NCBI GenBank assembly: GCA_037953625.1 | Contig: CM075653.1 | Location: 99,985,639 to 100,049,638, forward strand | From: Crotalaria pallida | Lineage: Eukaryota > Streptophyta > Magnoliopsida > Fabales > Fabaceae | Direction: 5' to 3' | Length of the DNA: 64,000 bases | Part shown: in pieces, positions 32,209 to 43,656 of the stretch | How the letters are laid out: every line of letters starts with the position of its first letter | Position numbering within the stretch: the stretch's first letter is position 1 | The notes under the pieces: model-generated | The model's database searches: none | What the model was told of the DNA's origin: nothing | What the model saw: only the letters and a program-made list of their open reading frames with translations | Translations under genes and position numbers: made by a program

Positions 32209-35200
32209 CTTTTATGGTATCAGAGCAATGGTCCTGACTCTTGGTCCTTGGGTGTGTGGTCCAATACGCTGGTCATCGATATCTGCAATGTTTCTTGGGA
32301 AGTATGCTTTCATATACTTCCAAACTAGAGCTAAGGTTATGGGAAATGGCTCTAGATAAGTTGTTCATTATGCTATTAGGAAGTGTTCTATGAAGTCTAA
32401 ATAGAAGTATCATAGTCGTATGCTTCTCTTTAGATATGTTGAAAACTCAAAACCACAGTGTTGGTTTATTATGTTTTCATAGAACCAGTGATGAGGAAAT
32501 TTTAAGGAGTTGTAGTGGAGTCCTCGACTCTGAGTAGGAGTGTTTACCTTCACTCGTGTTAAAGTCAATCAAATTTTCAGACCGAGTGTAGGGAAGTGAT
32601 CTTCTTAAAGATCAACCTTGTTGAGTTTGTTAAACTCTAAAGCTATCCTTTCTTTTGTTCCTGTCGGATAAGGGTAGTGATCAAAGTTGCTCTATGCCTT
32701 ATCCAATCGGCTATCTCAAAGCAGAGAATCCTACAAATCTTCTTGTAGTGGTTTCCAAGGTATGTCTGAATCGTTCTATTAAGGTATTAGACTTTGTCTA
32801 TCTACCTGTGTCATGATTACATTTGATCTTAAGCACCGTTTGGTAGCCGAGGGATCAAGTTATCATGATTAATGACGATAGAACAACCCTGTATCGGGAT
32901 TCCCAAGTTTCGAATCGGGAATCCAATGAACCCATATGTTGCTTCTGGGAAGCAATCTTAAAGGAGAAAGGGGGTTAAAGAAATCCTGGTTGTAGGAAAT
33001 GATGCCAGGTTTACCTTTGAGTAAAGCGATAGAGTCTGGAATCAAGTTAATTCTTGAAACTGATTCTATCTCTACTACCTTTATAATATGGTACCATCGG
33101 GAATGGTCAAATGGGAGAAAAACGTAGAAAAGTGCTAAAAGGGTTTTGGTTGGATCGGATTAAAGGAGTCTAAGTGTTTTCTAAGATTGATTGGAGGTTG
33201 GATTAACCTCAAATCAGGATTCGGGACAGGAATACACTTAAGACTGCATTTTTGATCTCGATACGGACATTATGAGTAGGAAATAATGCCGTTCGAATTG
33301 ACTAATGCACTTGTTCTTTTATGGACTATAAGAACAAGACCTTTAGATTATATTTGGATTCGTTTGTGGTTTCTTCTAAGAATCCGGAGGGACATGAAAA
33401 ATATCTCGGGATTGTGTTGAGAATCCTGCACGAGGAGTAGTGGTGTGTTAAGCTCGCCAAAGATGAGTTTTGATTGAGCGAAGTTAAGTTCGCAGGGCAT
33501 GTGATCTTTAAAGTAAGAAGTTCTTAGGGCTGGCTGGGTACTATCGCCGGAGTATTTAAGGATTTTCTAAGATCGCATGGTTCCTGACCAAGTTGACTTG
33601 GAAAGATCAACTGATTGTATGAAATGATTGGATGTTGTTTAATTATGGTGGGGTAGTGATGGATTATACCCAATATAATATGATTAGTCCAAGAGAAATT
33701 ATGGAAAAAGGTGAGTATATTATGATTTAAATCATTTCAGTGATGAATTCAGTTGGAATCAAGGTATTAGATTATGATTAAATCCTATTTTGAGTTGGAT
33801 TGGACGATGTAAAGAAAATGGTTTTTGAAAGTTCTTTGGTTTTATTTCTAAAACTATACTTCATAACCGGTTAGAGTTTCTTGTAACCGGATAGAACTGA
33901 AAGTTTAAAATAAAATTTAAGTCCTTTGTGAAGGAACTTTTGGTATCCGTAGACATCTTCCTCCAATCCAAACTCAATGTCAATTACCTAAGTAAAAATT
34001 TAAGGAAAGGATTTAATGTGGTAAAATAACTTAATGCCTTGATTCATCATTGAAATTGATTTAAGAGGATTGAATCATAATATTTATGGACTAATCGAGA
34101 GTTGAAATTAAGGAGCTACTCCAATTAGAGAAGGTAGAGGATTTAACTGGACGATGCAAAAGAGACGATAAGCATTAAGATAAGAAGGTTGTGATTCATG
34201 AGCAAGTTTGGAGTTCGAAAGTATGAATGACAATAAGAAGAGGAAGAGTTGAATGTAAGATAAAGGCGATGGATGGAGTTTCTTAAAGATTATGGCTTTG
34301 AGCTCCATCTTGGCATAGCAAACGTAGTTGCAGGCGATTTGAACTGATAGGCTATTCTTGTGAGCTCAATGATGGTTAAGGAGGTTATTCTGATCGAGGA
34401 GTTCAGAGACCTAAGTCTGGTAACGCAAGAGGAATCATCTAGCGTTAGATTGGAAATGTTGTAAAGCACCAACGAATTCTTGAATCGAATTCGTGAATTT
34501 CAACCAGAAAATGAGGAGTTGGATTTCTATGAAGAAACGAATGAGATTTAATCTTTGAAATTAAATTCAGGGATTATGCATATTAGAAAATATATTATGG
34601 AAGTAAGGGATTTAGGAAGTGTTTTCTGGTACAACCTAGATGAGAAATCCAAAGGCATGAATTTCAAGAATAGATTATGTTCGAACCCAAGTTAGCTATC
34701 AACTATCAAGGAATAAGGAATTTCTCGATGTTGGTAAGCATGTATGAGGACTACGGGAAAGTACATGAATTTCATGCGAGAAGTATCAGAATTCAGAATA
34801 AGGGAAAGATTGATGAAATAAAGGCCCAGTGGGAGAAAGAGGAAAGGTAAGTGGGAGAATATCTATCACGGAAATATAAAGGTTAAGGAATCCTCGATTG
34901 GAGAAAAGTGACTAAGGAGGAAATAGGAAAGGGAACATTTTTCCATCTCGAGGTAAAAACTGTTAGGCACATCACTTGGAGTTTAGTTGTGATGTACCTA
35001 AGGGAATAGTAAATTTCGATCGTAGGGAGCTTGAGTATTATTCGCCGAATTGTCTTGAAAGAAAAGGTGAGAAAGGATTGGACAGCAAGCGAATCCAACA
35101 CGAGAAGAATTCACCGGCTGAGATGAGAGTTGAGTGTAATCCTGACGTAAACAACCCAAGCCTATCTCTTCCTTTGATCGGCGTTAATGTAGTCAAATGT

Positions 35201-35954
35201 TTTTCGATTACGTTAATCTAATCATTTGAGAATATCAATATCCTGTAAGTTCAACTTCAATTTTTCTGTGATCAAAACCCTTATCACAGTTGGATTTGAT
35301 AATATCTGTGGACACTACAGAAATAGAAAGATCAGTTATGGCTAGAGAGATTAACAACCACCGGGATAGGACAAATCTTTGTCTCCCCAACGGAAATGTC
35401 TCTAGAACTTGACTATCTAACTAAGTCTGATAGTGATAATTACCCTATCTTTAAGTTCATCTAACTTAAAGACCTGTCGTATGGTCTTTCTTGCGAAAGA
35501 TTATATCTGAAAGGGATGATTTTGTTATTAATGGATTGAATATTAGGACTGATCACCCTAATGTTTCAAACTATTAAGAAATGAAGTCATACAAACGTTT
35601 CTTTGATCGTGCTTGAGAGATCAGAGTGCGCAGCCCAAAAAGTTTTTCCAAAAACTTTATTGGAAAGCGATTTAATTGAAGAATATTTATGTGAAGTGTA
35701 AAGAGTATTTCTTTTAAAAGAAATTCTTTCACCTAAGAGTTTTATGCAAAGAATTTTGGTTTAAGGTGAAAGGTTTTATTAGAGATGTTTCGAAATAAAA
35801 GAACTATATCGAAACTCTTTTAAGTGAGGGAGGACCCTAAAGAACAAATTTTTGGGAGCAAGATGAAGTTTTCTGGTATAAAAATACTTTGGAAAAGTGG
35901 AAAATTTCAAAAGATGAATTTCGGGGACGAAATTCCTTTTAAGTGGGGGAGTAG
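32209..35954 (+). other. internal region of the decayed gypsy element
   Basis: Primer site, then about 3.7 kb without an open frame of useful length. Only the RT/RNase H remnant at 33.2-33.6 kb is recognisable. Confidence 0.7.
33240..33600 (+). pseudogene. gypsy reverse transcriptase/RNase H remnant
   Basis: Broken frames still read MDY..NKTFRLYLDSF, then HEKYLGIVLRILHE, CVKLAKDEF and GLAGYYR, in the order expected around the gypsy RT catalytic region. The segment that should carry the catalytic aspartates (Y/F-x-D-D) between LDSFVV and SKNPEGHEK is missing. Several stops are present. This shows that the family once had a pol gene. Confidence 0.7.
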
Positions 35955-37159
35955 TGTAACACCCCTAATTTTCGTCTCCCAAATAACCAAGAAATTAATT
36001 ATAATAATTATTTTATAATTGATTTATATTAGTTTTGAAGGTTTTAGTTTTTGTACATTATGTATTTTTATATAAAAATATGAGATATATTTTTATATGG
36101 TTATTTTGTACAAAAATGTGAATATTGTAAATTAGCCCTTGGGTTGGGACCTAATTGCAATATTAAAAAGGTTTTTGAAAAAAGAGTAATTAAATTATTA
36201 ATTTTTGAATTTTATCAGTATGTAACCGGTTAGAAGGGCTGTGTAACCGGTTACACGATGAACTCAGAAATTGGGATTAGTGCGTTTGATGAGTAATCAC
36301 CCAATTAATCCAGAAATCGCCACGAAACCAGCCTCAGATCAATGGAGAACACGCGTCGGTATGCATGTTACTCCAATTCGTCTATAAAAGGCTGAATTTC
36401 TGAGGATTTGGGGTTGATTTCTGCATTTGGTGTTGAAGAGAGGCTGATTAGGGTTTCTGATTCGTGTGGGTAAATTCTTCTTCTCTGAGTGTTAATAAGC
36501 GAGTGATACACCATTACAAAGCTTGAATCAAGGGCTTTGTATTGAGATAAAGTTTGTGAGTTGAGAGTTCCTGAGCTAGGAGAAATCGATTCATGAAGTT
36601 GGAGATTCAAAACTGTCACAGTTCTGTATTGGGTTTCTGGAACTGACTTTGAGCTTCGATTTTGGTAAGCTCAAGATTTCTCTTTTCTAGACTTGGTTTC
36701 CTTTCAAAGTTCATGTTGCATGGTTTTGATAATGACCATTTTCCCTAATTTCCATGTCCATTTCATGTTCCAAATTTCTTGATCAATCTACCCTGTCAAA
36801 ACGGTTCTGGTTTGAGGAGGAGCTTTGGGTGGTTGGTGTTCTACCTCAAATCTCTGCTCAAATCTTGTTCAAGCACGAACCTAAGGTAAGGGGGAAGCTT
36901 ACTATTTTCTAGAATGAGAATAAATTGTGGTAGAATATAGGATGAGTCACCAAGAGACTCAAAGGGCATAAGTTGAAATGGTTAAATGGCTTGGAGGCCA
37001 ATTTGAGCTCAATTGTTGTTTTGAGCAATGTTATCTGGATGCATGCAAGCTATGTTGATGTTGATTTCATGACTTAATTGGATATTATGTGAATTGATGC
37101 ATTAAGTTGTGAAATATGTGCAATTATGTGCAATTTGAGTATCCAAATTGAATGCATGC

Positions 37160-38734
37160 TGTGAATTCAATGCTCCTAATTAGGTGGATTATGTTTTGAT
37201 GATGACAAAATAATTAACAAATCATGCCTTGAAGATATTGCAACATCAACATCAACAAGAAGTCAAGAAAAGAAGACAAGTGCCCAATCATTGTCAATCA
37301 AATATTAATTGTAAATTTCTAATTTATGTTGAGAGTGGTTGAGAGTGGGTAGAAATAGTTAGTCTCTTCAAGGAATAAATTTTTATATGTTTATTAAGTT
37401 GAGATTGACCAAAAATTAATACTTGAGAGGAAAAATAAAATTGAAAAATAATTTTTCCCATATCTGATCAAAATACTCGAGTATTTTGATAAAGACTCGA
37501 GTATATACTCGAGTATTTATAGAAAAACTCGAGTATTTGTGCCAGGTCAGCAAATATGACCGTTAGTCTGGTTCGTGCACCAATTCACTCGTGACCGACC
37601 AAAAAGACTCGAGTATTTACCAAAAGACTCGAGTATTTTTGTCCAGTCAGCAAAAATGAACGTTGGAGAGACTCAAAAACCCAATTGAGGGCATTTGAGT
37701 CTCATCCAACCCAAGAGAGCAATTCAGAACCTGATTGTAAAATTTCTCTTTGAATTTGTGCAAGAACAAACAAGACAACAAGATCATATTGATTCAAGCT
37801 TTCTTAATTTCCTCTTCTCAAGTGTTAATTCCCAAAAAGCTCAACTTCTCACTCATATTGTCATTTTATTCCAAGTTGAGTTTTAGGCCTCAATTCTTAC
37901 ATTGAGTTGTGCTTATTTGTGCTAATCCATTGTGAGATTAGTAATACACATACAAAAAGCTTGATTATTCAAAGTCTTGGATTGTTCCCAAGCAAACCCT
38001 AAGTGGCTTAGGGTGTTGGAAGTCTTGAGAGGTTCTCAAGCACAAGACTAGGAGGTTCCTAGCCCGGTGGAGTTTCTTGAAGGGAGTTCAAGGAAGCTTT
38101 GTGAAGAGTTCTTCAATCACCGGAATCAAATTGGGGTAGAAATCAAGAGTTTGGTACACTCTTGAAAGGGTTAGGTTGAGTGAGGCCATTCTCAAGCAAT
38201 CCTTTGTAATTTCTAACAATTTGATTATTAGTAGAAACTCCTAAGTGATTAGGAGGACTGGATGTAGCTCATTGTTGGAGTGAACCAGGATAAAATTGCT
38301 TGAGTGTTGGTTTATTGCTTTTAATCTACTTTCTAGCTCGATAGACTTAAGTCATTTCAATCAATTAGGATTTATACAATTAGGTAGCAAGTTCAAGGAA
38401 TCTTTGTGTTTAAAAGTTATTTAGATTGCTTGCTATTCTGTTGGATAAGTTCCTGTTTATTATTGAATTGATTTGAGTTAAATTGCTGAATTTTCGTTTC
38501 TGGTTTTTCTGCTATCTGATAGGAAAAACTCGAGTATTTCAGAAAAGACTCGAGTTGTTCATCACTGAAAAACTCGAGTATTTCACAAAAGACTCGAGTC
38601 TTTTGTGTCTGATTCCAGAAAATTCAGTCTTAGCTTCATTCTTCAATTATCAATCCAAATATTTGGTATTAGTGCTTCAAAATACTATTCACCCCCCTCT
38701 AGTATTTGCTTAGCCCGCTTGTTGGTTTCCAACA
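37160..38734 (+). repeat. 5' LTR of the Sirevirus-like element
   Basis: TGTGAATTCAATGCTCC to GGTTTCCAACA, 1,575 bp, with ten ACTCGAGT palindromes. Confidence 0.92.
37475..38599. promoter_or_regulatory. ACTCGAGT palindromes phased at 20 bp, 5' LTR
   Basis: Starts at 37475, 37495, 37507, 37527, 37607, 37627, 38528, 38548, 38572 and 38592. The gaps are 20 bp in all five tight pairs; the other short gaps are 12 and 24. The 3' LTR has the same set with one copy mutated near 45382. Confidence 0.7.
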
Positions 38735-38804
38735 AGTGGTATCAGAGCTCGGTCGAAAGATCGAGTGTAACAACTTTTTCGAAAAAGATCCTTTTGGAAA
38801 CTTA

Positions 38805-40583
38805 ATGGGCTCTAGCAATAACTTTGGTGGAGAAGGAGCTTCAATAAACCGTCCTCCACTATTTAATGGTGAAGGATATGTTTATTGGAAAACTCGCATG
38901 AAAGTTTTTATTGAAGCAATTGATATGGATATTTGGGATGCAATTGAAAATGGTCCTTTCATTCCCAAAAAGAAAATAAATGATGAAATTGTTGAAATTC
39001 CAAGGAGTAGTTGGAATGATGATGAAAAGAGAAAAGTCTCATTTGATTTAAAAGCTAAAAACATCATCTTTTCGGCTCTATCCCATGATGAATTTTATAG
39101 AGTTTCCCAATGTAAATCGGCAAAAGAAATGTGGGATACTTTGCAAGTCACACATGAGGGAACAAGTGAGGTTAGAGATGCAAGATTGAATTCTCTAACT
39201 CACGAATATGAATTGTTCCACATGTTGCCAAATGAAACCATTAGTGACTTGCAAAAGCGATTCTCTCACATTGTTAATCATTTGATTTCCTTGGGAAAAG
39301 TATTTCGCAATGGTGAAACTACTAACAAAATTCTAAGATGTCTTGATAGGAGTTGGCAACCCAAGGTAACCGCCATCAAGGAATCAAGAGACATAAATAG
39401 CATGGACTTAGCCACTTTGTTTGGCAAACTCCAAGAGCATGAGATGGAGCTTACAAGACTTGGGATGCATGAGGAATCGGACAAAAAGAAAAAGAGCATA
39501 GCACTCAAAGCTTCAACCAAAGCTACAAAAGAAGTTGAAGAATGCTCTACAAGTGAAGATTCCGATGGTGAACCAAATCAAGAAGAATTTGGGATGTTTG
39601 TGAAAAGATTCAACAAATTCTTCAAAGGGAAGAAAGGTGGATCTTCATCCAATTTCAAGAGAACCAAAGACTCCAAACAAAGAGAAAAGAGTACCAATGA
39701 TGGAGTTAAGTGTCATGAATGTGGTGGGGTTGGTCACATAAGAATGGAATGTGCCACATTCTTGAAGAAGAATGACAAGAAGACCCAAGAGACCAAAGGG
39801 AAGCGTGCATACATTGTTTGGGATGCACTGGAGAAGAGCAATGAATCGTCTTCAAGTAGCTCCGGTGATGAAAATGCAAACCTTTGTCTCATGGCCAAGA
39901 ACAATCATGAGTCCTCATCAAGAGCTAATCATGGCATGAGTGAAAGTGATGATGAGGTAACCTCTAGCTCTTCTTGTTCATCTTCAAACTCCATTTCATA
40001 TGATGATTTGCAAGAAGCCTACAATGAAATGTTAATTCAATTTAAAAGGCTTGCTAAAATTAATAAGGAAAAAGGAAAGAAAATTTTGGAGTTTCAACAT
40101 GAAATTGATGAATTGCAAAAATCTATAAATGAGTTGAAACTTCAAAATGAATCCTTGGAACTTATTAATTCTAGTCATCAAAGTGATTGTGCAAATCATG
40201 AGGAAATTATCACTTCATGTGAGAGATGTGATGAACTTGAAAAAGAAGTGAAAGAGTTGAAAAACAAACTCACAATCTCACATAGTGATAGAAACCTCAA
40301 CCGGTTGTTGAACTCTCAAAGACATAATCACAACAAAACCGGTTTAGGATATGTTCATAAAAAGGACAAAAAGTACAAGGTGGTTGGAACATTTTCTAAG
40401 AAAAACTCATCAAAGAGACCAACTTGTACTTATTGTGGAAAAGTTGGACATATCAACATTGAGTGCCATATTAAGAAGTTTGAAATGAATAAGGGCACTT
40501 ATATGTGGATTAAGAAGGGAGAAAGTCCCAACACTAACCCTAAGGGACCCAACATTGTTTGGGTACCCAAAGTGAACAAGTGA
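38805..40583 (+). CDS. gag: copia gag polyprotein (592 aa)
   Basis: Start ATG 38805, 70 nt after the LTR; an upstream non-ATG extension exists but overlaps the LTR and primer site. The N-terminal half is the copia capsid domain (DUF4219/UBN2 type: GEGYVYWKTRMKVFIEAID, SLTHEYELFHMLPNETIS, LGKVFRNGETTNKILRCLD). A zinc knuckle CHECGGVGHIRMEC is near residue 303, a Ser-rich acidic linker follows, then a Lys/Glu-rich coiled coil at about 400-505 (KEKGKKILEFQHEIDELQ), and a second knuckle CTYCGKVGHINIEC near 541. It ends GPNIVWVPKVNK. Gag forms the cytoplasmic particle and binds RNA. The second knuckle and coiled coil suggest an added protein-protein contact; that is inference. Confidence 0.92.
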   Translation: MGSSNNFGGEGASINRPPLFNGEGYVYWKTRMKVFIEAIDMDIWDAIENGPFIPKKKINDEIVEIPRSSWNDDEKRKVSFDLKAKNIIFSALSHDEFYRVSQCKSAKEMWDTLQVTHEGTSEVRDARLNSLTHEYELFHMLPNETISDLQKRFSHIVNHLISLGKVFRNGETTNKILRCLDRSWQPKVTAIKESRDINSMDLATLFGKLQEHEMELTRLGMHEESDKKKKSIALKASTKATKEVEECSTSEDSDGEPNQEEFGMFVKRFNKFFKGKKGGSSSNFKRTKDSKQREKSTNDGVKCHECGGVGHIRMECATFLKKNDKKTQETKGKRAYIVWDALEKSNESSSSSSGDENANLCLMAKNNHESSSRANHGMSESDDEVTSSSSCSSSNSISYDDLQEAYNEMLIQFKRLAKINKEKGKKILEFQHEIDELQKSINELKLQNESLELINSSHQSDCANHEEIITSCERCDELEKEVKELKNKLTISHSDRNLNRLLNSQRHNHNKTGLGYVHKKDKKYKVVGTFSKKNSSKRPTCTYCGKVGHINIECHIKKFEMNKGTYMWIKKGESPNTNPKGPNIVWVPKVNK

Positions 40584-40596
40584 TTTCATTTTGTAG

Positions 40597-43500
40597 GTGT
40601 GTCTTCGAACGGGAAAACAATTGTGGTATCTTGATAGTGGATGTTCGAAGCACATGACGGGAGATAAGCGGCACTTCATTGAGCTTACTCCAAAGGAAAA
40701 GGGTTATGTCACTTATGGGGACAACAACAAAGGCAAAATCCTTGGTATTGGTAAAATCGGAAACTCTTCAAACTTGATTATTGATAATGTGCTCTATGTT
40801 CAAGGATTAGAACATAATCTCTTGAGCATAAGCCAATTATGTGATATTGGCAATCATGTAGTTTTTACCTCTACCCATTGCCTCATTAAAAGTGACAAAG
40901 ATGAATCAATCAAATTTGTTGGTAGAAGGTCAAATAATACTTACTTAGTTGATTTGAACAAAGTCACTTCTTTGGTCTCTACTTGTTTAGTGAGCAAAGA
41001 AAATGACACTTGGTTATGGCATCGTAGGACCGCTCATATAAATGTAAACCAATTAAAGAAAATTCAATCTAAAGATCTAGTAGTTGGTTTACCAAAGCTA
41101 AATTTTTCTATTGAAGGTGTTTGTTCCCCTTGCAAGAAATGTAAACAAACTAAAAACACCTTTGGATCAAAAATGGTTATGTCCACATCAAGGCCATTAG
41201 AAATGCTTCATATGGACTTGTTTGGACCATCACAAATAAAAAGCTTTGGTGGCAACTATTATGCATTGGTGATTGTTGATGACTTCTCTAGGTTTACTTG
41301 GACTTTATTTTTAACTACTAAGAGTGAGACCTACAAATCTTTTAAACATCATGTCAAACTTTTGCAAAACCAAGTAAATCAAAAAGTAATTATTATTCGT
41401 ACCGATCATGGTGGTGAATTCGAAAACCACAAATTTGATAGATTTTGTGCAAAAAATGGTATTGAGCATCAATTCTCCGCACCAAGGACTCCGGAACAAA
41501 ACGGAGTGGTAGAGCGGAAAAATAGGGTGCTAGAGGAACTTGCTAGAACCATGTTAAATGATTCTCAAGTACCTCAATATTTTTGGGCCGATGCCGTCAA
41601 TACGGCTTGTTATGTTTTAAATCGTATTTTGATAAGGCCCTCTTTGGATAAAACCCCCTATGAACTTTACAAGGGAAGAAAGCCAAATATATCTCATTTT
41701 CATGTCTTCGGATGCCAAGTTTTTGTTTTAAATAATGGAAAAGAACACATTGGCAAGTTTGATTCCAAATCCGATGAAGGCATATTTTTAGGCTATTCTT
41801 CTCATAGTAAAGCTTATAGAATTTTCAATAAAAGAACTTTAACTATTGAGGAATCAATCCATGTGGTTTTTAATGAGTCTTCAAAAGAAGATAGTGTTTT
41901 ATGTGATGCTAGTGAAGATGGCATTGTCTTTTCAAAAGAAGAAAAAGAGAGAGAGAATTCAAAAGTTGATGAAGGAGAAGTAAGGGAAGAACTTCCTCCA
42001 ACTTGGAAATCGGTCAAGGCTCATCCTATAGACAAAGTCATAGGAGATATGTCAAAGGGAGTACTTACTCGTAGGTCTATTCAAAACATTTGCCACTATG
42101 TCTCATTTGTTTCTCAAATTGAACCCGATTCAATTAAAAAGGCCATTGAGGATGATCATTGGGTTCTTGCTATGCAAGAAGAATTAAACCAATTTGAAAG
42201 AAATGAAGTTTGGGATCTAGTCCCTAAACCCGATGATCATACCATAATTGGTACTAAATGGATTTATAGAAACAAACTTGATGAATCCGGGTTGATTATA
42301 AGAAACAAAGCTAGACTAGTAGCTCAAGGGTACAACCAAGAGGAAGGTATCGATTATGATGAGACCTTTGCTCCGGTTGCACGTCTTGAAGCAATCCGAA
42401 TTTTACTTGCTTATGCTTCAATCATGAAATTCACTTTATATCAAATGGATGTTAAAAGTGCTTTCTTGAATGGGTTTATAAATGAAGAAGTGTATGTCAA
42501 ACAACCCCCCGGTTTTGAAAATAGTGAATTTCCAAACCATGTTTATAAATTGAAAAAGGCACTCTATGGATTGAAACAAGCTCCTAGAGCTTGGTATGAT
42601 CGATTGAGTTCCTTTCTATTAGAAAACAAGTTTCAAAGAGGGAAGGTTGATAATACATTATTTATTTATAAAACCAAGGATGACATTTTGTTAGTACAAA
42701 TCTATGTTGATGATATCATTTTCGGTGCTACTAACGTGTCTCTTTGTAGAAAGTTTTCAAATTTGATGAAAAAGGAATTTGAAATGTCAATGATGGGAGA
42801 ACTCAAGTTCTTCCTAGGCTTACAAATAAAGCAAGTCAAGGAGGGTATATTTGTGCATCAAGGGAAATATTGCAAAGAGCTCCTTGAAAAATTCGGATTA
42901 GACAAGTGCAAGGAAGCCTACACTCCAATGAGCACATCATGCTACCTAGACAAGGATGAACAAGGTACACCGGTTGATGTTAGTAAGTATAGGGGTATGA
43001 TAGGTAGTCTCCTATATCTCACTGCATCTAGACCGGATATTATGTTTAGTGTATGCATGTGTGCTAGATTTCAAGCTAATCCTAAAGAATCTCACCTATC
43101 CGCAGTTAAACATATATTTAAGTATCTAAAAGGAACAATTAACACTGGTTTATGGTATCCTGCTGATGCCAATCTTAGTCTAGTTGGTTACTCGGATTCC
43201 GACTTCGCCGGATGCAAGCTTGATCGCAAAAGCACCAGTGGTACTTGCCATTTCTTGGGAAGTTCATTGGTGTCATGGTTTTCTAAAAAGCAAGCTTGTG
43301 TCGCTCTTTCTACCGCCGAAGCGGAATATATCGCAACCGGTAGTTGTTGTGCTCAACTGTTATGGATGAAACAACAATTATCAGATTTTGGTTTGAAACT
43401 TGAAAATATTCCGATTAGATATGATAACACGAGTGCAATCAATTTGACTAAGAATCCGGTGTATCACTCAAGAACTAAACACATTGAAATAAGACATCAT

Positions 43501-43656
43501 TTTTTAAGAGATCATGTACAAAAGGGTGATTGCACAATTGAATTTGTTAGTACCACAAATCAATTAGCCGACATTTTTACAAAACCTCTACCAAGGGACA
43601 CCTTTTATCATATTAGGAGAGAACTTGGTATTTTAGATGAAGCTAATATAGGCTAA
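40597..43656 (+). CDS. pol: copia pol polyprotein: protease, integrase, RT, RNase H
   Basis: Open for about 1,019 codons in the +1 frame relative to gag, 13 nt after the gag stop. Aspartic protease WYLDSGCSKHMTGD (Asp near residue 13); integrase zinc finger (WHRRTAHIN...CSPCKKC); integrase core with the D, D, E set (HMDLFGP, IRTDHGGEFE, PEQNGVVERKN); reverse transcriptase (YQMDVKSAFLNGFINEEVYV, catalytic YVDD near 703); RNase H (YSDSDFAGCKLDRKSTSG, STAEAEYIATG). The open frame is preceded directly by TAG (40594-40596) and has no early ATG, so it must be made by frameshifting, bypass, re-initiation or splicing. All catalytic motifs I can check are present. Confidence 0.93.
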   Translation: MCLRTGKQLWYLDSGCSKHMTGDKRHFIELTPKEKGYVTYGDNNKGKILGIGKIGNSSNLIIDNVLYVQGLEHNLLSISQLCDIGNHVVFTSTHCLIKSDKDESIKFVGRRSNNTYLVDLNKVTSLVSTCLVSKENDTWLWHRRTAHINVNQLKKIQSKDLVVGLPKLNFSIEGVCSPCKKCKQTKNTFGSKMVMSTSRPLEMLHMDLFGPSQIKSFGGNYYALVIVDDFSRFTWTLFLTTKSETYKSFKHHVKLLQNQVNQKVIIIRTDHGGEFENHKFDRFCAKNGIEHQFSAPRTPEQNGVVERKNRVLEELARTMLNDSQVPQYFWADAVNTACYVLNRILIRPSLDKTPYELYKGRKPNISHFHVFGCQVFVLNNGKEHIGKFDSKSDEGIFLGYSSHSKAYRIFNKRTLTIEESIHVVFNESSKEDSVLCDASEDGIVFSKEEKERENSKVDEGEVREELPPTWKSVKAHPIDKVIGDMSKGVLTRRSIQNICHYVSFVSQIEPDSIKKAIEDDHWVLAMQEELNQFERNEVWDLVPKPDDHTIIGTKWIYRNKLDESGLIIRNKARLVAQGYNQEEGIDYDETFAPVARLEAIRILLAYASIMKFTLYQMDVKSAFLNGFINEEVYVKQPPGFENSEFPNHVYKLKKALYGLKQAPRAWYDRLSSFLLENKFQRGKVDNTLFIYKTKDDILLVQIYVDDIIFGATNVSLCRKFSNLMKKEFEMSMMGELKFFLGLQIKQVKEGIFVHQGKYCKELLEKFGLDKCKEAYTPMSTSCYLDKDEQGTPVDVSKYRGMIGSLLYLTASRPDIMFSVCMCARFQANPKESHLSAVKHIFKYLKGTINTGLWYPADANLSLVGYSDSDFAGCKLDRKSTSGTCHFLGSSLVSWFSKKQACVALSTAEAEYIATGSCCAQLLWMKQQLSDFGLKLENIPIRYDNTSAINLTKNPVYHSRTKHIEIRHHFLRDHVQKGDCTIEFVSTTNQLADIFTKPLPRDTFYHIRRELGILDEANIG

